A DNA stretch of 64,000 nucleotides from an uncultured Tateyamaria sp. (GTDB taxonomy: Bacteria > Pseudomonadota > Alphaproteobacteria > Rhodobacterales > Rhodobacteraceae). This document shows, in pieces, positions 10,268 to 18,288 of this stretch. The stretch spans positions 124,001-188,000 of the forward strand of contig NZ_CANMEU010000006.1 of assembly GCF_947497045.1 (NCBI RefSeq), written 5' to 3'. Every line of letters begins with the position of its first letter. Within the stretch, counting starts at the first letter, position 1. Both the position numbers and the translations under genes were made by a program. A model generated the notes under the pieces. That model made no database searches, was not told the DNA's origin, and worked only from the letters and a program-made list of their open reading frames with translations.

Positions 10268-11286
10268 ACGATCCCCCCGCCACGGCGCTCGTAAGCGATC
10301 TTGATGTCGATCGGTTCCATGGGGCGGCCTTGCCCGCGCGCAATCATCGCGGCCAGTTTCATGGTCTCACCTAAGGCACGGAATGCACCGGGTTTGTTGC
10401 TGACCTTGCGGGCGGTCTCGCGCAGATCCTCGCGGTCGATCTGCCACGCGTCGAGGAAAGCCTCTACATCCTCCGGGAATGGCCGCATCACATTCACCCG
10501 GAAACCGATGCGCGACACCACCTGCGTCGAAGCATGGTTGATGTCCCGGCTGGCATAGGGCGTTGTCGTCTCGTCATTGCCGAGCAGGACGAGGCCGCAC
10601 TTGGCCTTGTCCCGGAAATACCGCAGCTCGTTGATGCTTTCCTCGGAGAGGTTCTGAGCCTCGTCGACAATCAGGAGGGCGCTGAAACCATCGCGCTTGA
10701 GCGCCGTGGTGATGCCGAGCTTGAGCGTCGCACCGTTCTTGGTGTCGAGGCCAAGCGCCGTACCGATCTCCGTCTTCATCGTGTGCGGGCTGCGGCTCGA
10801 AGGGCTGAGCGTGACGATGTAGACGTGCGGGTGCATCGCCTGAAACGCCTCGGCGGCTTCCGTCTTGCCCAGACCCGAGACGAGCGTGGCAATCGCCATG
10901 GTGGGCATCATCTGCGCGTAAGTGAAGGCCTCGAACAGTTCGCGTGCCACGCGGGTCTGCAGAAAGGCCGGCTCAACAGGCAGCGCAGAGCGGGCCTCAG
11001 TTTCGGTGCGAACCTGTGCGATCAGCTTTTCGACGGCTTTGGTCGTGGTGTCGTAACGGCCACCGTAGGTGCCGTCATACCAGCCCGAGAATGTACCAAT
11101 GGCCATGTCGGCCCGGCGTGCAACCTCGGATTTGTTCCACCCCTGCTGAGCCGCGAGAATGGCCACCGTCTTCGTGGCAACAGTCCAGCGCTCGGACAGA
11201 TTGGCGTCGCCCTTGAAGTCCGGCACGCTCTTTGGGCTTGAAAATACGCTGGCTTTGCTCGTGCCTTGATCTGATTTCCCGTTCAT
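10264..11286 (-). CDS. MuB-like AAA+ transposition target protein
   Basis: 340 residues. In Mu, MuB is an ATP-dependent DNA-binding protein that captures target DNA and activates the transposase. An N-terminal helix-turn-helix (ILAAQQGWNKSEVARRADMA, then GTFSGWYDG) precedes the AAA+ domain: Walker A SGLGKTEAA, Walker B ALLIVDEAQNLSEESINELR, sensor-like LVLLGNDETTTPYASRD and an arginine-rich lid. It follows the muA pseudogene by 43 bases, in Mu order. The frame is complete and no catalytic residue looks lost, in contrast to muA. Confidence 0.88.
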   Translation of the reverse strand: MNGKSDQGTSKASVFSSPKSVPDFKGDANLSERWTVATKTVAILAAQQGWNKSEVARRADMAIGTFSGWYDGTYGGRYDTTTKAVEKLIAQVRTETEARSALPVEPAFLQTRVARELFEAFTYAQMMPTMAIATLVSGLGKTEAAEAFQAMHPHVYIVTLSPSSRSPHTMKTEIGTALGLDTKNGATLKLGITTALKRDGFSALLIVDEAQNLSEESINELRYFRDKAKCGLVLLGNDETTTPYASRDINHASTQVVSRIGFRVNVMRPFPEDVEAFLDAWQIDREDLRETARKVSNKPGAFRALGETMKLAAMIARGQGRPMEPIDIKIAYERRGGGIV

Positions 11287-11329
11287 GGGATATTCCTTGT
11301 GTTAAGAGAGAGACTTTGAAGGGGGCGGT

Positions 11330-12785
11330 TTATCCGCCCTCTTTTTTTTGGCTCGGCGTGTCGAAGATGCTCGACACCCCAAGCGATGCGGCAAGACCGG
11401 AGCCGAAACCGTCATTCTCACTGTCCGTCGTGGTTCGGTGCTTGTCGGAAAACTCGAGACCAACCACCTTTGGCAGCGCCACGTCGATCGGTTCAGGGTC
11501 TGGGATCTGCGCGGCGACTTGTGCGGGCGTCAACTGGCGGGCAAGCCGTAGCATCTCGCGGTTCGCCTTCAGGAACTGGCGCTTCAGTTTGGCGTGTTCG
11601 CGGGCGGCACCGGCATCGTTGAAGCCCACGGCCTCGATGCACTCAGCGAAGTCGATGAACCGACCGTCGAGGGTGTAGACATAGACGCCGCCGTGCATGT
11701 TCTCGGGATCGAACCGGATCATCAGCTTGCGGCCTGCATGGGCGATCAAGTGTTCGCTCCAATAGCGGTTGCCCGCGAGGTGGATTTCGCCGTTGCCCTT
11801 GCGCGCCGTCTTGCCTTCACCAGCCAGCAGAAAGAACTGACGCTGCAGGGCCGAGGCCTTGCGCACCATCACGCCCGGCTTGTCGATGCTCTCCTGAAAC
11901 ACCTCATGGAAACTGCGGCCTTTGGCAGTTTGGGTGTTCCTGTCCTTACGGGTGTTGTGACGCATGATTTCATGCGCAACAAACTTCCGGAATTCGTCGA
12001 TCGGGATAGCGCGGGCGCGGTAGTTCTCGGGCTTGGCGTCGATCGTGTTGCCGGTGAACGCGCCGTCCATCTTGGGGTGACGTGAAATGCGATCAACCAT
12101 GTCGCGCCACGCCCGTTCGATTGGCTTGGCCTGCCCATGATAGGGGGTGGTGTTATGAACCTCGACGCCGAGCTGTGTCAGCACCCCGCGCGGTTCCTCT
12201 TCTTTGATCTTGAAGCGGAAGCGATGCTTCATGCCGCCGCCGGTGATCCACTTCGACATGAACGCGCGACCGTTGTCGAAATAGACATGCTCGGGGAAGC
12301 CAATCGCTCTTGTGCAGGCCGCGCACTTCGCCGAGCCACCGGTAGAGCGTGCGCTGCGGAACTTTCGATGAAATCTCGACCAAGGTCAGGGCGACCATGT
12401 CAGGCTTGCTCTCGCGCAGCTTGGCGATCTGCTGCACCAGCTTGAGGCGCTTGTCAGCTTCGGTGCGCGATCCCTCGGGGGCCGTCTGGAAGCGATGCCA
12501 GAGGCTTTCCGATACCAACTCCGCGCGCTGATCGCGTTCCTGGGCGGTGACCTCGTCGATCATGGCGTTGGTGACGAGTTCAGCCTGAAGGAAGTGAGGC
12601 AGCAGGGTGTAGTGGTATTCTTTGCGCACACCGCGTTGTCCACCGCCGCCTGCGACCTCACGTGATCGGTTTTTGTCAGCGTCCCAATGGTTGTCGCGGG
12701 CCGTCCTGCGCAGCGACTTCTCACTGCCGGGCAGGCTGGCGTGGCGCAGCGCGACGAGGTCAGAAATCGAATACCACTCTTTCAT
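11330..12785 (-). pseudogene. Mu-type transposase A, internally deleted and frameshifted
   Basis: The 5' frame (from 12785) encodes the MuA DNA-binding domain: MKEWYSISDLVALRHASLPG, SEKSLRRTARDNHWDADK, then LTLVEISSKVPQRTLYRWLG and the HKSDWLP linker. At about 12293-12303 the protein-like sense jumps to another frame reading GFPEHVYFDNGRAFMSKWI, which continues to 11330 through HGQAKPIERAWRDMV and a complete C-terminal region. The second Asp and the Glu of the DDE triad remain, but the first Asp and about 130 codons are gone. A TGGCTTCCC-like stretch at the joint would suit a microhomology deletion. The product would be an inactive DNA-binding fragment. Confidence 0.88.
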
Positions 12786-13582
12786 TGATCGCTCGCAATC
12801 CGGGCCAAGAATTCGTCCCGCCAGGCCTTCTTGCCTTCGCCCCAGTGTGCGATCTGCTTTTCCATCCAGGCAGCTTTCGCACCCAAGGGCTTAGCGGGTT
12901 CGTCGAGGTCGCCGATTGCGATGCGCCAGTCCTTCACCGAGCCATAGCGACCTTCCGCAATGTCGTCGGCGCAGCGCTCGATCTGCATGGGATCGTCCAG
13001 CTTTGCGATCGCCTTGAGCTGGACCATGTTGTCCGCGATGCTCGAGCGTGAAAGGCTTCGCAGGGCGTCGACACCGAGCGTCTTAAACAGAGCGATATCG
13101 TCTGCGTTACTGCGACCAGAGCGCCCTGTTTTGCGCTCCATGATCTCGCGGTAGGAAACATGTGGCAAAGTTTGCCGCTTGCTGTCCTGATCACTGCTTT
13201 TGCGGTCACCTCCATGCGCATATTCCGGGTTTTTGGCCCGAAAGGCTTCATCCCAAATGCCCATCGAAATGGCACGCTCCGCTGCCGTCAACTCCCTGCG
13301 CAACAGGTTCTCTTCGACCTCGACCAAGTCGGCCTCGTCGTCGTCGAGATCACGAACAGCGGCGCGGATTGCGTCCCGTCCCAAAAGCTCGTGGGCGCGC
13401 AACCGGTGTGCGCCAGCGACAAGATCAAAACGCCCGACTTCTGTTGGACGTACGACAATGGCTTGGTGCAGGCCGTTCTCTTCGATCGAGAGCGCGTACT
13501 CTTCTGCACGATGCTCGTTGACGTCGCGAAGCCGCACACCGATGTCGATCAGCTCAATGGAAACGAACTGCTCTTCAGTCAT
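12782..13582 (-). CDS. ParB-like nuclease domain protein of the phage early operon
   Basis: 266 residues. The N-terminal ParB/Srx domain is clear: VSIELIDIGVRLRDVNEHRA, ENGLHQAIVVRPTEVGR, VAGAHRLRAHELLGRD and VEENLLRRELTAAERA. A second helical part (SLSRSSIADNMVQLKAIAKL) follows. ParB-like genes sit just before muA in several Mu-like phages of Rhodobacteraceae. The stop overlaps the muA start (ATGA). The role is not established; DNA binding or nicking during transposition is inference. Confidence 0.82.
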   Translation of the reverse strand: MTEEQFVSIELIDIGVRLRDVNEHRAEEYALSIEENGLHQAIVVRPTEVGRFDLVAGAHRLRAHELLGRDAIRAAVRDLDDDEADLVEVEENLLRRELTAAERAISMGIWDEAFRAKNPEYAHGGDRKSSDQDSKRQTLPHVSYREIMERKTGRSGRSNADDIALFKTLGVDALRSLSRSSIADNMVQLKAIAKLDDPMQIERCADDIAEGRYGSVKDWRIAIGDLDEPAKPLGAKAAWMEKQIAHWGEGKKAWRDEFLARIASDQ

Positions 13583-13662
13583 TGGGCGTCACCCCCGGCG
13601 TCGCTTCCGATCTGTAATTGAGCGCGAGCACGCTCACCGAACGATTTACGATCAAAAGTCAC
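13579..13662 (-). CDS. 27-residue micro-ORF in the phage early operon
   Basis: A GTG-started frame, VTFDRKSFGERARAQLQIG and seven more residues, fills the gap between two early genes. Its GTG overlaps the upstream stop (GTGA) and its TGA overlaps the ParB-gene ATG (ATGA). Perfect coupling on both sides supports translation. No function can be given; it may only carry ribosomes from one gene to the next. Confidence 0.45.
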   Translation of the reverse strand: MTFDRKSFGERARAQLQIGSDAGGDAQ

Positions 13663-13967
13663 CCGAAAATCTCCCCGATCCAAAGCAACCCAAACAGGAG
13701 CACAAAGAGGCTCAGCGCGCCGATAATGTCGCCGACCCAGACCCACGCGGCGTGGCGCACGATACGGCTCACACGGTCTCGTATCGACGGGCGGGAGGAG
13801 GTGCCCGCCGATACGGTCGCGCGGCCTTTCGGCGTCTCCGCGAGTGGAGCTGACGTTGTGACAAAAGTGTCCGGGAGCCGAACAGAACCTCCGGACAAGG
13901 TGGCCCGACTAGCGGCTGAGCCGCGAGGCGTGGTCGGGCGATCTGGAATGATCTCTGTGGGCATCAT
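13659..13967 (-). CDS. Small single-pass membrane protein of the phage early operon
   Basis: 102 residues: a long Ser/Thr/Pro-rich N-terminal part (PTTPRGSAASRATLSGGSVR) and one C-terminal membrane span (WVWVGDIIGALSLFVLLFGL). The ATG at 13967 overlaps the stop of the Ner-like gene. The N-terminal part is low in complexity. No family recognised; a superinfection or lysis-inhibition role would be guesswork. Confidence 0.6.
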   Translation of the reverse strand: MMPTEIIPDRPTTPRGSAASRATLSGGSVRLPDTFVTTSAPLAETPKGRATVSAGTSSRPSIRDRVSRIVRHAAWVWVGDIIGALSLFVLLFGLLWIGEIFG

Positions 13968-14239
13968 GCGGCCCACCGGTTGAACTCTTCGGCCTGCTGC
14001 AAAAGGCGATAGGAATACAGCGACAGAACAACATCGCGACCGGCGTCATCAATCAGCTTGTCGAGGGTCTTCTTGCTGCGCGGTCCGGCGTTCAAACCGT
14101 AGGTGTAGGTACGAACTGTCGTGGAACTGATACCACGATCCTTGCACCACTCCTCAAGTTTGATGCCGCGCCCTTTGAGAGCGCCCATGATGGCCTGGTG
14201 TAGCCATTCGCCTGCTGCAGGATCGGGTGTTCGTTTCAT
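13964..14239 (-). CDS. Ner-like phage DNA-binding protein
   Basis: 91 residues. It is the first early gene, divergent from the repressor gene, the place held by ner in Mu. The centre reads ALKGRGIKLEEWCKDRGISS, then TTVRTYTYGLNAGPRSKKTL, which fits a helix-turn-helix of the Ner type. Ner proteins turn down both early and repressor transcription. The tail (SLYSYRLLQQAEEFNRWAA) is longer than in Mu Ner, so this is a loose homologue at best. Confidence 0.6.
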   Translation of the reverse strand: MKRTPDPAAGEWLHQAIMGALKGRGIKLEEWCKDRGISSTTVRTYTYGLNAGPRSKKTLDKLIDDAGRDVVLSLYSYRLLQQAEEFNRWAA

Positions 14240-14256
14240 AGCTCGCCTCAGATGTA

Positions 14257-14298
14257 TGCGTTATGCCGTTGCCTCAACTAACGGCATTTCTGCGTTAT
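14257..14298. promoter_or_regulatory. Divergent phage operator region
   Basis: Between the Ner-like gene and the repressor gene. An 8-bp inverted repeat ATGCCGTT / AACGGCAT spans 14263-14287 with a 9-base centre, and TGCGTTAT occurs twice as a direct repeat (14257-14264 and 14291-14298). This arrangement suits overlapping operators for a repressor and a Ner-like protein. Which protein binds which site is not visible. Confidence 0.65.
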
Positions 14299-14390
14299 AT
14301 TGAGTGCACATGTCAACTGCTTTTCTGCGCTGCGCTGCCTGTCTAATTTTTGAGGTTTCCGAATCGCGGTTTGTCTGTCACGTCTTGGCG

Positions 14391-15038
14391 ATGCTTGGGA
14401 CTGGTCAAAGAATGCGCGCGGCGATCGAAGCGCGCGGTTTTAGCGAAGCGGCAATTTCTGCTAGGCTAGGCGTCCACAAGAGCACCTTTAACAATTGGCT
14501 CAACGACCGATCCGAACCAAAGTTCGCCACTTTGCTGTCCTTCTGCGAGATCGTCGGAGTGGACATTGGCAGCATCATCAAGCGTGACACCGACAGCCCT
14601 GTGAACCTTCATATCGACGCGGCAGATACCCGGTATGCCGAGATCGAATGCTACCCTTTTCCCGATGCGGATACGCCCGACATTCCCATTCAAGACCCGC
14701 CCGTGGCTTTCCTTTTGGAGTGGCTGAACCGTTCCGGCATCGACCCTGCCCACGCCTCCATAATTCAGGTCGCCGATGATGAGATGAAGCCTACCTTCAG
14801 CGAGGGCGATTTAGTCCTAGTCGACCACCGCAGCAACCGGACCGAAAGCAAGCGCGATGTCTATGCCGTGCGCGAAGGCGACCGGATCATTCTGCGCCGC
14901 CTGGAATACAACTTGGATGGCAAGATACTTGTGATGCACTCGGATCGCCATGACGTCCCATCGACGTTCGCATGGCGTGGGGAGCAAGGCCATTACCGCG
15001 TGATTGGTCGTGTCGTTTGGCTCGGGCGAAAACTGTAG
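14391..15038 (+). CDS. cI/S24-type phage repressor with altered catalytic residues
   Basis: About 215 residues. An N-terminal helix-turn-helix (RMRAAIEARGFSEAAISARL, GVHKSTFNNWLND) joins a C-terminal S24/LexA-like domain (VADDEMKPTFSEGDLVLVDH, DVYAVREGDRIILRRLEYNL). In self-cleaving members the motif is D-S-M-x-P and V-K-R-L. Here Ser is Glu (DEM) and Lys is Arg (LRRL), so autocleavage is not expected. The start is uncertain: 14391 gives the HTH at the normal distance, while GTG 14304 adds 29 unrelated residues. Encoded opposite to the early operon, as the Mu c gene is. Confidence 0.82.
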   Translation: MLGTGQRMRAAIEARGFSEAAISARLGVHKSTFNNWLNDRSEPKFATLLSFCEIVGVDIGSIIKRDTDSPVNLHIDAADTRYAEIECYPFPDADTPDIPIQDPPVAFLLEWLNRSGIDPAHASIIQVADDEMKPTFSEGDLVLVDHRSNRTESKRDVYAVREGDRIILRRLEYNLDGKILVMHSDRHDVPSTFAWRGEQGHYRVIGRVVWLGRKL

Positions 15039-15039
15039 G

Positions 15040-15159
15040 TACGACAGCGATAACTCGAATGTACCCACAGAACACGCCCAACCAGACGTCACCGCTGAGT
15101 TCGAAATCATCGGCGAGGTGGTGTGGTCTAACCGGGCGTGTCAGAATATTGGATACTGA
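15040..15159 (+). pseudogene. Leftover C-terminal tail of a second repressor gene
   Basis: Starting at the repressor stop but one frame over, 39 codons read YDSDNSNVPTEHAQPDVT, then AEFEIIGEVVWSNRA and a stop at 15157-15159. This lines up with the tail of the repressor just before it (HSDRHDVPSTFAW ... HYRVIGRVVWLGR): spacing is the same and IG-VVW, SD and VP are shared. No start codon or domain precedes it. Most likely it is the 3' scar of a replaced repressor gene or a partial tandem duplication. Confidence 0.65.
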
Positions 15160-15190
15160 TGCAAAATAACGATTTTGGAAGGATCAAACC

Positions 15191-15652
15191 ATGACCAAAA
15201 CCAGTCGAAGTTTACTAGCGGCCTGCTTTGCCCTGGGCGCGATTTCAGTGACGACCACAGGGGCATCCGCAGCAAACATGAACGTCGATTTTGAAGGTTG
15301 CGGAACTGGTAAACTCGCGCTGGTTTCGTCCGAGATTTCAGCCGCCACTCTGTCCGATGGAGAGTTCTTAGTGACGCTTAAAAACGTCTCACCTGATGAC
15401 GTCCACGGCGCGCTCATGCGCTTCAAGGTGACGGCCGGTGACCGCCCCACTCCGATCGCAATGGGCGTTGCTGGAAATCCGGCCTTTTTCTTCGGTGGAT
15501 TAAAGCCCGGCGAACAGATCAGCGTCGCGATCTACCATTTCATGGGCGAGCGCGAACTCGGTTTTGCTCTGGAAGCTGAAGAGGTAAGCGCCACGTTTCA
15601 GGTCGATCATTTCTTTACAGCAGATCGTGAGCTTGTGCCGTGCGGTCAGTAG
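15191..15652 (+). CDS. Secreted small protein, candidate prophage cargo gene
   Basis: 153 residues with a good signal peptide (MTKTSRSLLAACFALGAIS, cleaved near ASA-ANM). The mature part is a predicted beta-rich domain with two cysteines (FEGCGTGKLALVSS near the start and VPCGQ at the end), which could form a disulfide. GGAAGGA stands 10 bases before the ATG. It sits between the repressor and the left prophage end, where Mu-like phages often carry morons. No family recognised; a role in host surface or stress physiology is only suggested by export. Confidence 0.75.
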   Translation: MTKTSRSLLAACFALGAISVTTTGASAANMNVDFEGCGTGKLALVSSEISAATLSDGEFLVTLKNVSPDDVHGALMRFKVTAGDRPTPIAMGVAGNPAFFFGGLKPGEQISVAIYHFMGERELGFALEAEEVSATFQVDHFFTADRELVPCGQ

Positions 15653-15923
15653 AATTTTGCATCGGGCGAACTGATACGGTCCGCCCTGCCCAATGCGTGA
15701 AAAAGTGCCGCTACTTCCAAACGAAAGGTGCGCACCTCACTGTCCCCGATCATGCCTATATACTTGAGCGAACGTTCGGTCTCTGCGTTACCAAGGGAGT
15801 AGGGACACATCGCCGGAACTTCTCGACTTCAGGCTTTCAACGCCGCAGCTATCTTGAGGCGCTCTCCACCCTTTATTCACTGGCTTTTGAAAGCCTTTCG
15901 AAAGCCGTTCGTCGGTGCGCGCA

Positions 15924-16106
15924 CTTCGCCAATTCAAATGCGCCACAACAGCCTCGCCGCTCTTCTTTGCCATTTCATGTGAACCGCCGTTGTTCTCGCT
16001 CTGTCGATCGTCGCGCGTGCATCGGCCTTTTTTCTATGGCGTTCAGCGGATCCCGGCCTTACCCACCTCTACCCGCCTCTTTTGCCATCTCATGTGATCC
16101 ATAACA
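15924..16106 (-). repeat. Left prophage end with three transposase-site repeats
   Basis: Read inward from 16106 the end is TGTTATGGATCACATGAG, close to the Mu left end (TGTATTGATTCACTTGAA). Three 21-bp repeats fit TTGCCAWYTCAWGTGMKCC on the plus strand: L1 16080-16100, L2 15965-15985, L3 15924-15944. L1 stands far from L2 while L2 and L3 are close, the same pattern as Mu attL. The two repeats at the other end are in opposite orientation. Confidence 0.85.
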
Positions 16107-16111
16107 CCAGG
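16107..16111. repeat. Target-site duplication CCAGG, second copy
   Basis: Follows directly on the prophage end (ATAACA then CCAGG) and matches 6842-6846. Removing the prophage and one copy gives a continuous host sequence ...GGCTGGCCAGGTATTCC... Confidence 0.85.
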
Positions 16112-16235
16112 TATTCCTGGGCAGCTGCAATAGGAAAGTCAGCTTAGAGCCCATATTGCCATATGCTGCCACATCTACCAATGTCGGCTCCATGTTGTTG
16201 TTTCTGGAGATTCGTCGGCTCGCGCAGGTGCGCAA

Positions 16236-16490
16236 ATGAACGAGTACCAAGGCGTAATTCTGCTGGGAGCCATAGTAGTTGGATTCTTGCCTGTTACGAT
16301 CATGATCGTTTTTTGCCTGTTAACAGGACGGACAACGGCGCTCTTTTCACATAAGAAAGCAGAACAGGTCGAAGATTCACCATTTCTTAGACTTATGGGG
16401 CGCCTAAGCCTTATTCTGTTTCCCGCTTACATTGTATTACTTCTCCTCTATGCGTTCCTTAACTTGAGTGGAGCTGGATCAGGCGAGTAG
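16236..16490 (+). CDS. Small two-span membrane protein
   Basis: 84 residues with two hydrophobic spans (VILLGAIVVGFLPVTIMIVF and LSLILFPAYIVLLLLYAFL) joined by a basic loop containing HKKAEQVED. A weak ribosome site (GCAGGTG) precedes the ATG. It lies in host DNA just outside the prophage and runs convergent to prs. Base composition is AT-richer than the neighbours. No family recognised. Confidence 0.55.
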   Translation: MNEYQGVILLGAIVVGFLPVTIMIVFCLLTGRTTALFSHKKAEQVEDSPFLRLMGRLSLILFPAYIVLLLLYAFLNLSGAGSGE

Positions 16491-16561
16491 GGTTGCGATG
16501 TGAACCAAAGCAGTCATCGGCGCAATCGCAGCGAACTTCCGCAAAGTCCGCACCTGACCTC

Positions 16562-17581
16562 TCACTCCGCCGCATACATCCCGTCGTAAATCGGGCTCAG
16601 CGTTTCGGCCTCAAACAGCGACGACACGGACGTGCCGTGCCAGATGTTCAGGATCGCCTGGGCAAAGACAGGGGCTGTGGGCACGATGCGGATGTTGGGG
16701 GCAGATTTCACGGCATCAGTTGGTTCAATCGAATCCGTGATCACCAGCGATTTCATCACAGATGCCGTTACCCGCTCGACCGCGGGGCCGGACATGACGC
16801 CGTGCGAGATATAGGAATGGACCTCATTGGCCCCGTTTTCCGTCAGCACCTCGGCGGCTTTGCACAGCGTGCCTGCGGTGTCGACCATATCGTCCACGAT
16901 GATGCAGGTCTTGCCCGACACATCCCCGATCACGGTCATTTCCGCCACTTCGCCCGCCTTTTCGCGGCGTTTGTCCACGATGGACAAGGGCGCGCCGAGG
17001 CGTTTGGCCAGATCACGCGCGCGGGCCACACCGCCTACATCCGGCGAGACGATCATCAGATCGTTCATCCGATCCGCAAATTGTGTTTTGATATCAAGGG
17101 CAAAGATCGGCGAGGCGTAAAGGTTGTCCACCGGGATATCAAAGAACCCCTGGATCTGGGCTGCGTGCAGGTCCATGGTCAGAACCCGTTCGATGCCTGC
17201 GCCCACCAGCATGTTGGCCACCAGTTTGGATGAAATCGGCGTGCGTGCCTTGGTGCGGCGATCCTGGCGGGCATAGCCGAAATAGGGGATTACGGCGGTG
17301 ATGCGGGCCGCAGAGGAACGACGCAGGGCGTCGCACATGATCAACAGCTCCATCAGGTTGTCATTGGCGGGGTTCGATGTCGGTTGGATGATGAACATAT
17401 CCTCACCGCGCACATTTTCGAAGACCTCAACGAAAATCTCGCCATCGTTGAACCGCTCCACCCGCGCCTCGACAAGGCCCACATTGACACCTCGATGCAG
17501 TGACATGCGCCGCGCGATGGCTTTGGCCAACGGCAGGTTGGCATTGCCCGAGATCAGCTTGGGCTCTTGAATGTTTGGCAT
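16562..17581 (-). CDS. prs: Ribose-phosphate pyrophosphokinase
   Basis: Makes PRPP from ribose 5-phosphate and ATP for nucleotide, His and Trp synthesis. 339 residues. Family motifs are present: [15 protein letters not shown] at the start, [20 protein letters not shown], the [10 protein letters not shown] flexible-loop region, the [12 protein letters not shown] strand and the PRPP loop [19 protein letters not shown]. The start is the ATG at 17581 ([11 protein letters not shown]); the frame continues upstream only as non-homologous sequence. The divergent gene at 17689 begins 107 bases away. Confidence 0.97.
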   Translation of the reverse strand: MPNIQEPKLISGNANLPLAKAIARRMSLHRGVNVGLVEARVERFNDGEIFVEVFENVRGEDMFIIQPTSNPANDNLMELLIMCDALRRSSAARITAVIPYFGYARQDRRTKARTPISSKLVANMLVGAGIERVLTMDLHAAQIQGFFDIPVDNLYASPIFALDIKTQFADRMNDLMIVSPDVGGVARARDLAKRLGAPLSIVDKRREKAGEVAEMTVIGDVSGKTCIIVDDMVDTAGTLCKAAEVLTENGANEVHSYISHGVMSGPAVERVTASVMKSLVITDSIEPTDAVKSAPNIRIVPTAPVFAQAILNIWHGTSVSSLFEAETLSPIYDGMYAAE

Positions 17582-17688
17582 ATGTCGGTCCCCGTGCAGC
17601 ACGATATGTGACAGATTCGTGTTGTTGACACCACCTAGCACGGGCGTACGGTCGCGCGAAACAAAAGACCCCCGAACCGGAGATAGAA

Positions 17689-18288
17689 ATGGCCCATATC
17701 GATTATTATTTTGCGACACTGTCCCCCTACACCTACCTTGCTGGCACCCGCTTTGAAGCGATCGCGGCCAAACACGGGGCGAGCGTGAGTTACAAACCGC
17801 TGGACGTGGTTGCGCTGTTTGGACGGACGGGCGGCACCCCGCCCAAGGATCGCCACCCAAATCGCGTTCAATACCGTGCGCAGGAACTGGTGCGGCAGGC
17901 CAAAAAGCTGGACATGCCCTTCAACCTCAAACCCGCGCATTGGCCCACCAACGCGGCCCCGTCCTCCTATGCGATCATCGCCGCCCAAGCGGCGGGGGGT
18001 GGTGATCTGGGCGCGCTCGTGCATGCGGTCTTGCGTGCCGTCTGGGCTGAGGAAAAAGACATCGCGCAAGACGACGTGATCAAGGCATGCCTGAGTGAGG
18101 CGGGCTTTGATCCGTCACTGGCCGATAGCGGCCTGCTCAGCGGGGCCGAAACCTACGCCCGCAACCTCGAAGAGGCGGTGGACAAGGGTGTGTTTGGCGC
18201 GCCGTTCTACATCGTGGACGGGGACCAGCGGTTCTGGGGGCAGGACAAGCTCGATGATCTGGATATGCACCTGTCCGGCGATCTGTGA
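17689..18288 (+). CDS. 2-hydroxychromene-2-carboxylate isomerase family protein
   Basis: 199-residue thioredoxin-fold protein of the DsbA/GST-kappa superfamily. [19 protein letters not shown] carries the active-site Ser/Tyr region of the isomerase family (SPYTYL), with RPLDVVALF-like, PHRVQYRA-like and [20 protein letters not shown] segments typical of the kappa-type fold. The namesake enzyme acts in naphthalene degradation, but members without that pathway are common and probably use glutathione on other substrates. Its stop overlaps the start of the next gene, so the two are likely co-translated. Confidence 0.85.
   Translation: MAHIDYYFATLSPYTYLAGTRFEAIAAKHGASVSYKPLDVVALFGRTGGTPPKDRHPNRVQYRAQELVRQAKKLDMPFNLKPAHWPTNAAPSSYAIIAAQAAGGGDLGALVHAVLRAVWAEEKDIAQDDVIKACLSEAGFDPSLADSGLLSGAETYARNLEEAVDKGVFGAPFYIVDGDQRFWGQDKLDDLDMHLSGDL

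Larger units (their letters stand above)
6847..16106 (-). mobile_element. Decayed Mu-like transposable prophage, 9,260 bp
   Basis: The element lies reversed: its left (repressor) end is at 16106 and its right end at 6847. Evidence: muA and muB homologues, a ParB-like gene, a Ner-like gene and a divergent cI-type repressor at one end; tail genes at the other; both ends begin 5'-TGT and carry 21-bp repeats in inverted orientation; CCAGG is duplicated outside both ends. Intact Mu-like phages are about 35-40 kb, so roughly three quarters is missing. At least four deletions can be placed: inside muA, between muB and a virion-morphogenesis gene, and twice within what is now one chimeric tail ORF. 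No capsid, terminase, protease, sheath or lysis gene remains, so it cannot form particles. Confidence 0.93.
15653..16235. other. Gene-free stretch spanning the left prophage end
   Basis: 583 bases without a convincing gene. 15653-16106 is the inner side of the prophage left end with three transposase-site repeats. 16107-16111 is the target duplication. 16112-16235 is host sequence leading to a small membrane-protein gene. Open frames here have no coding character and cross the binding-site repeats. Confidence 0.7.

Noticed and set aside
15640-16104. 154-codon frame at the left prophage end
   Set aside because: It crosses all three transposase-site repeats, is rich in Arg, Ser and His without pattern, and stops at the prophage border by chance.
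6847-16106. Gene transfer agent or tailocin cluster
   Set aside because: No capsid, portal or protease (against GTA) and no sheath or tube genes (against a working R-type tailocin). MuA/MuB and 5-bp duplication fit a Mu-like remnant.
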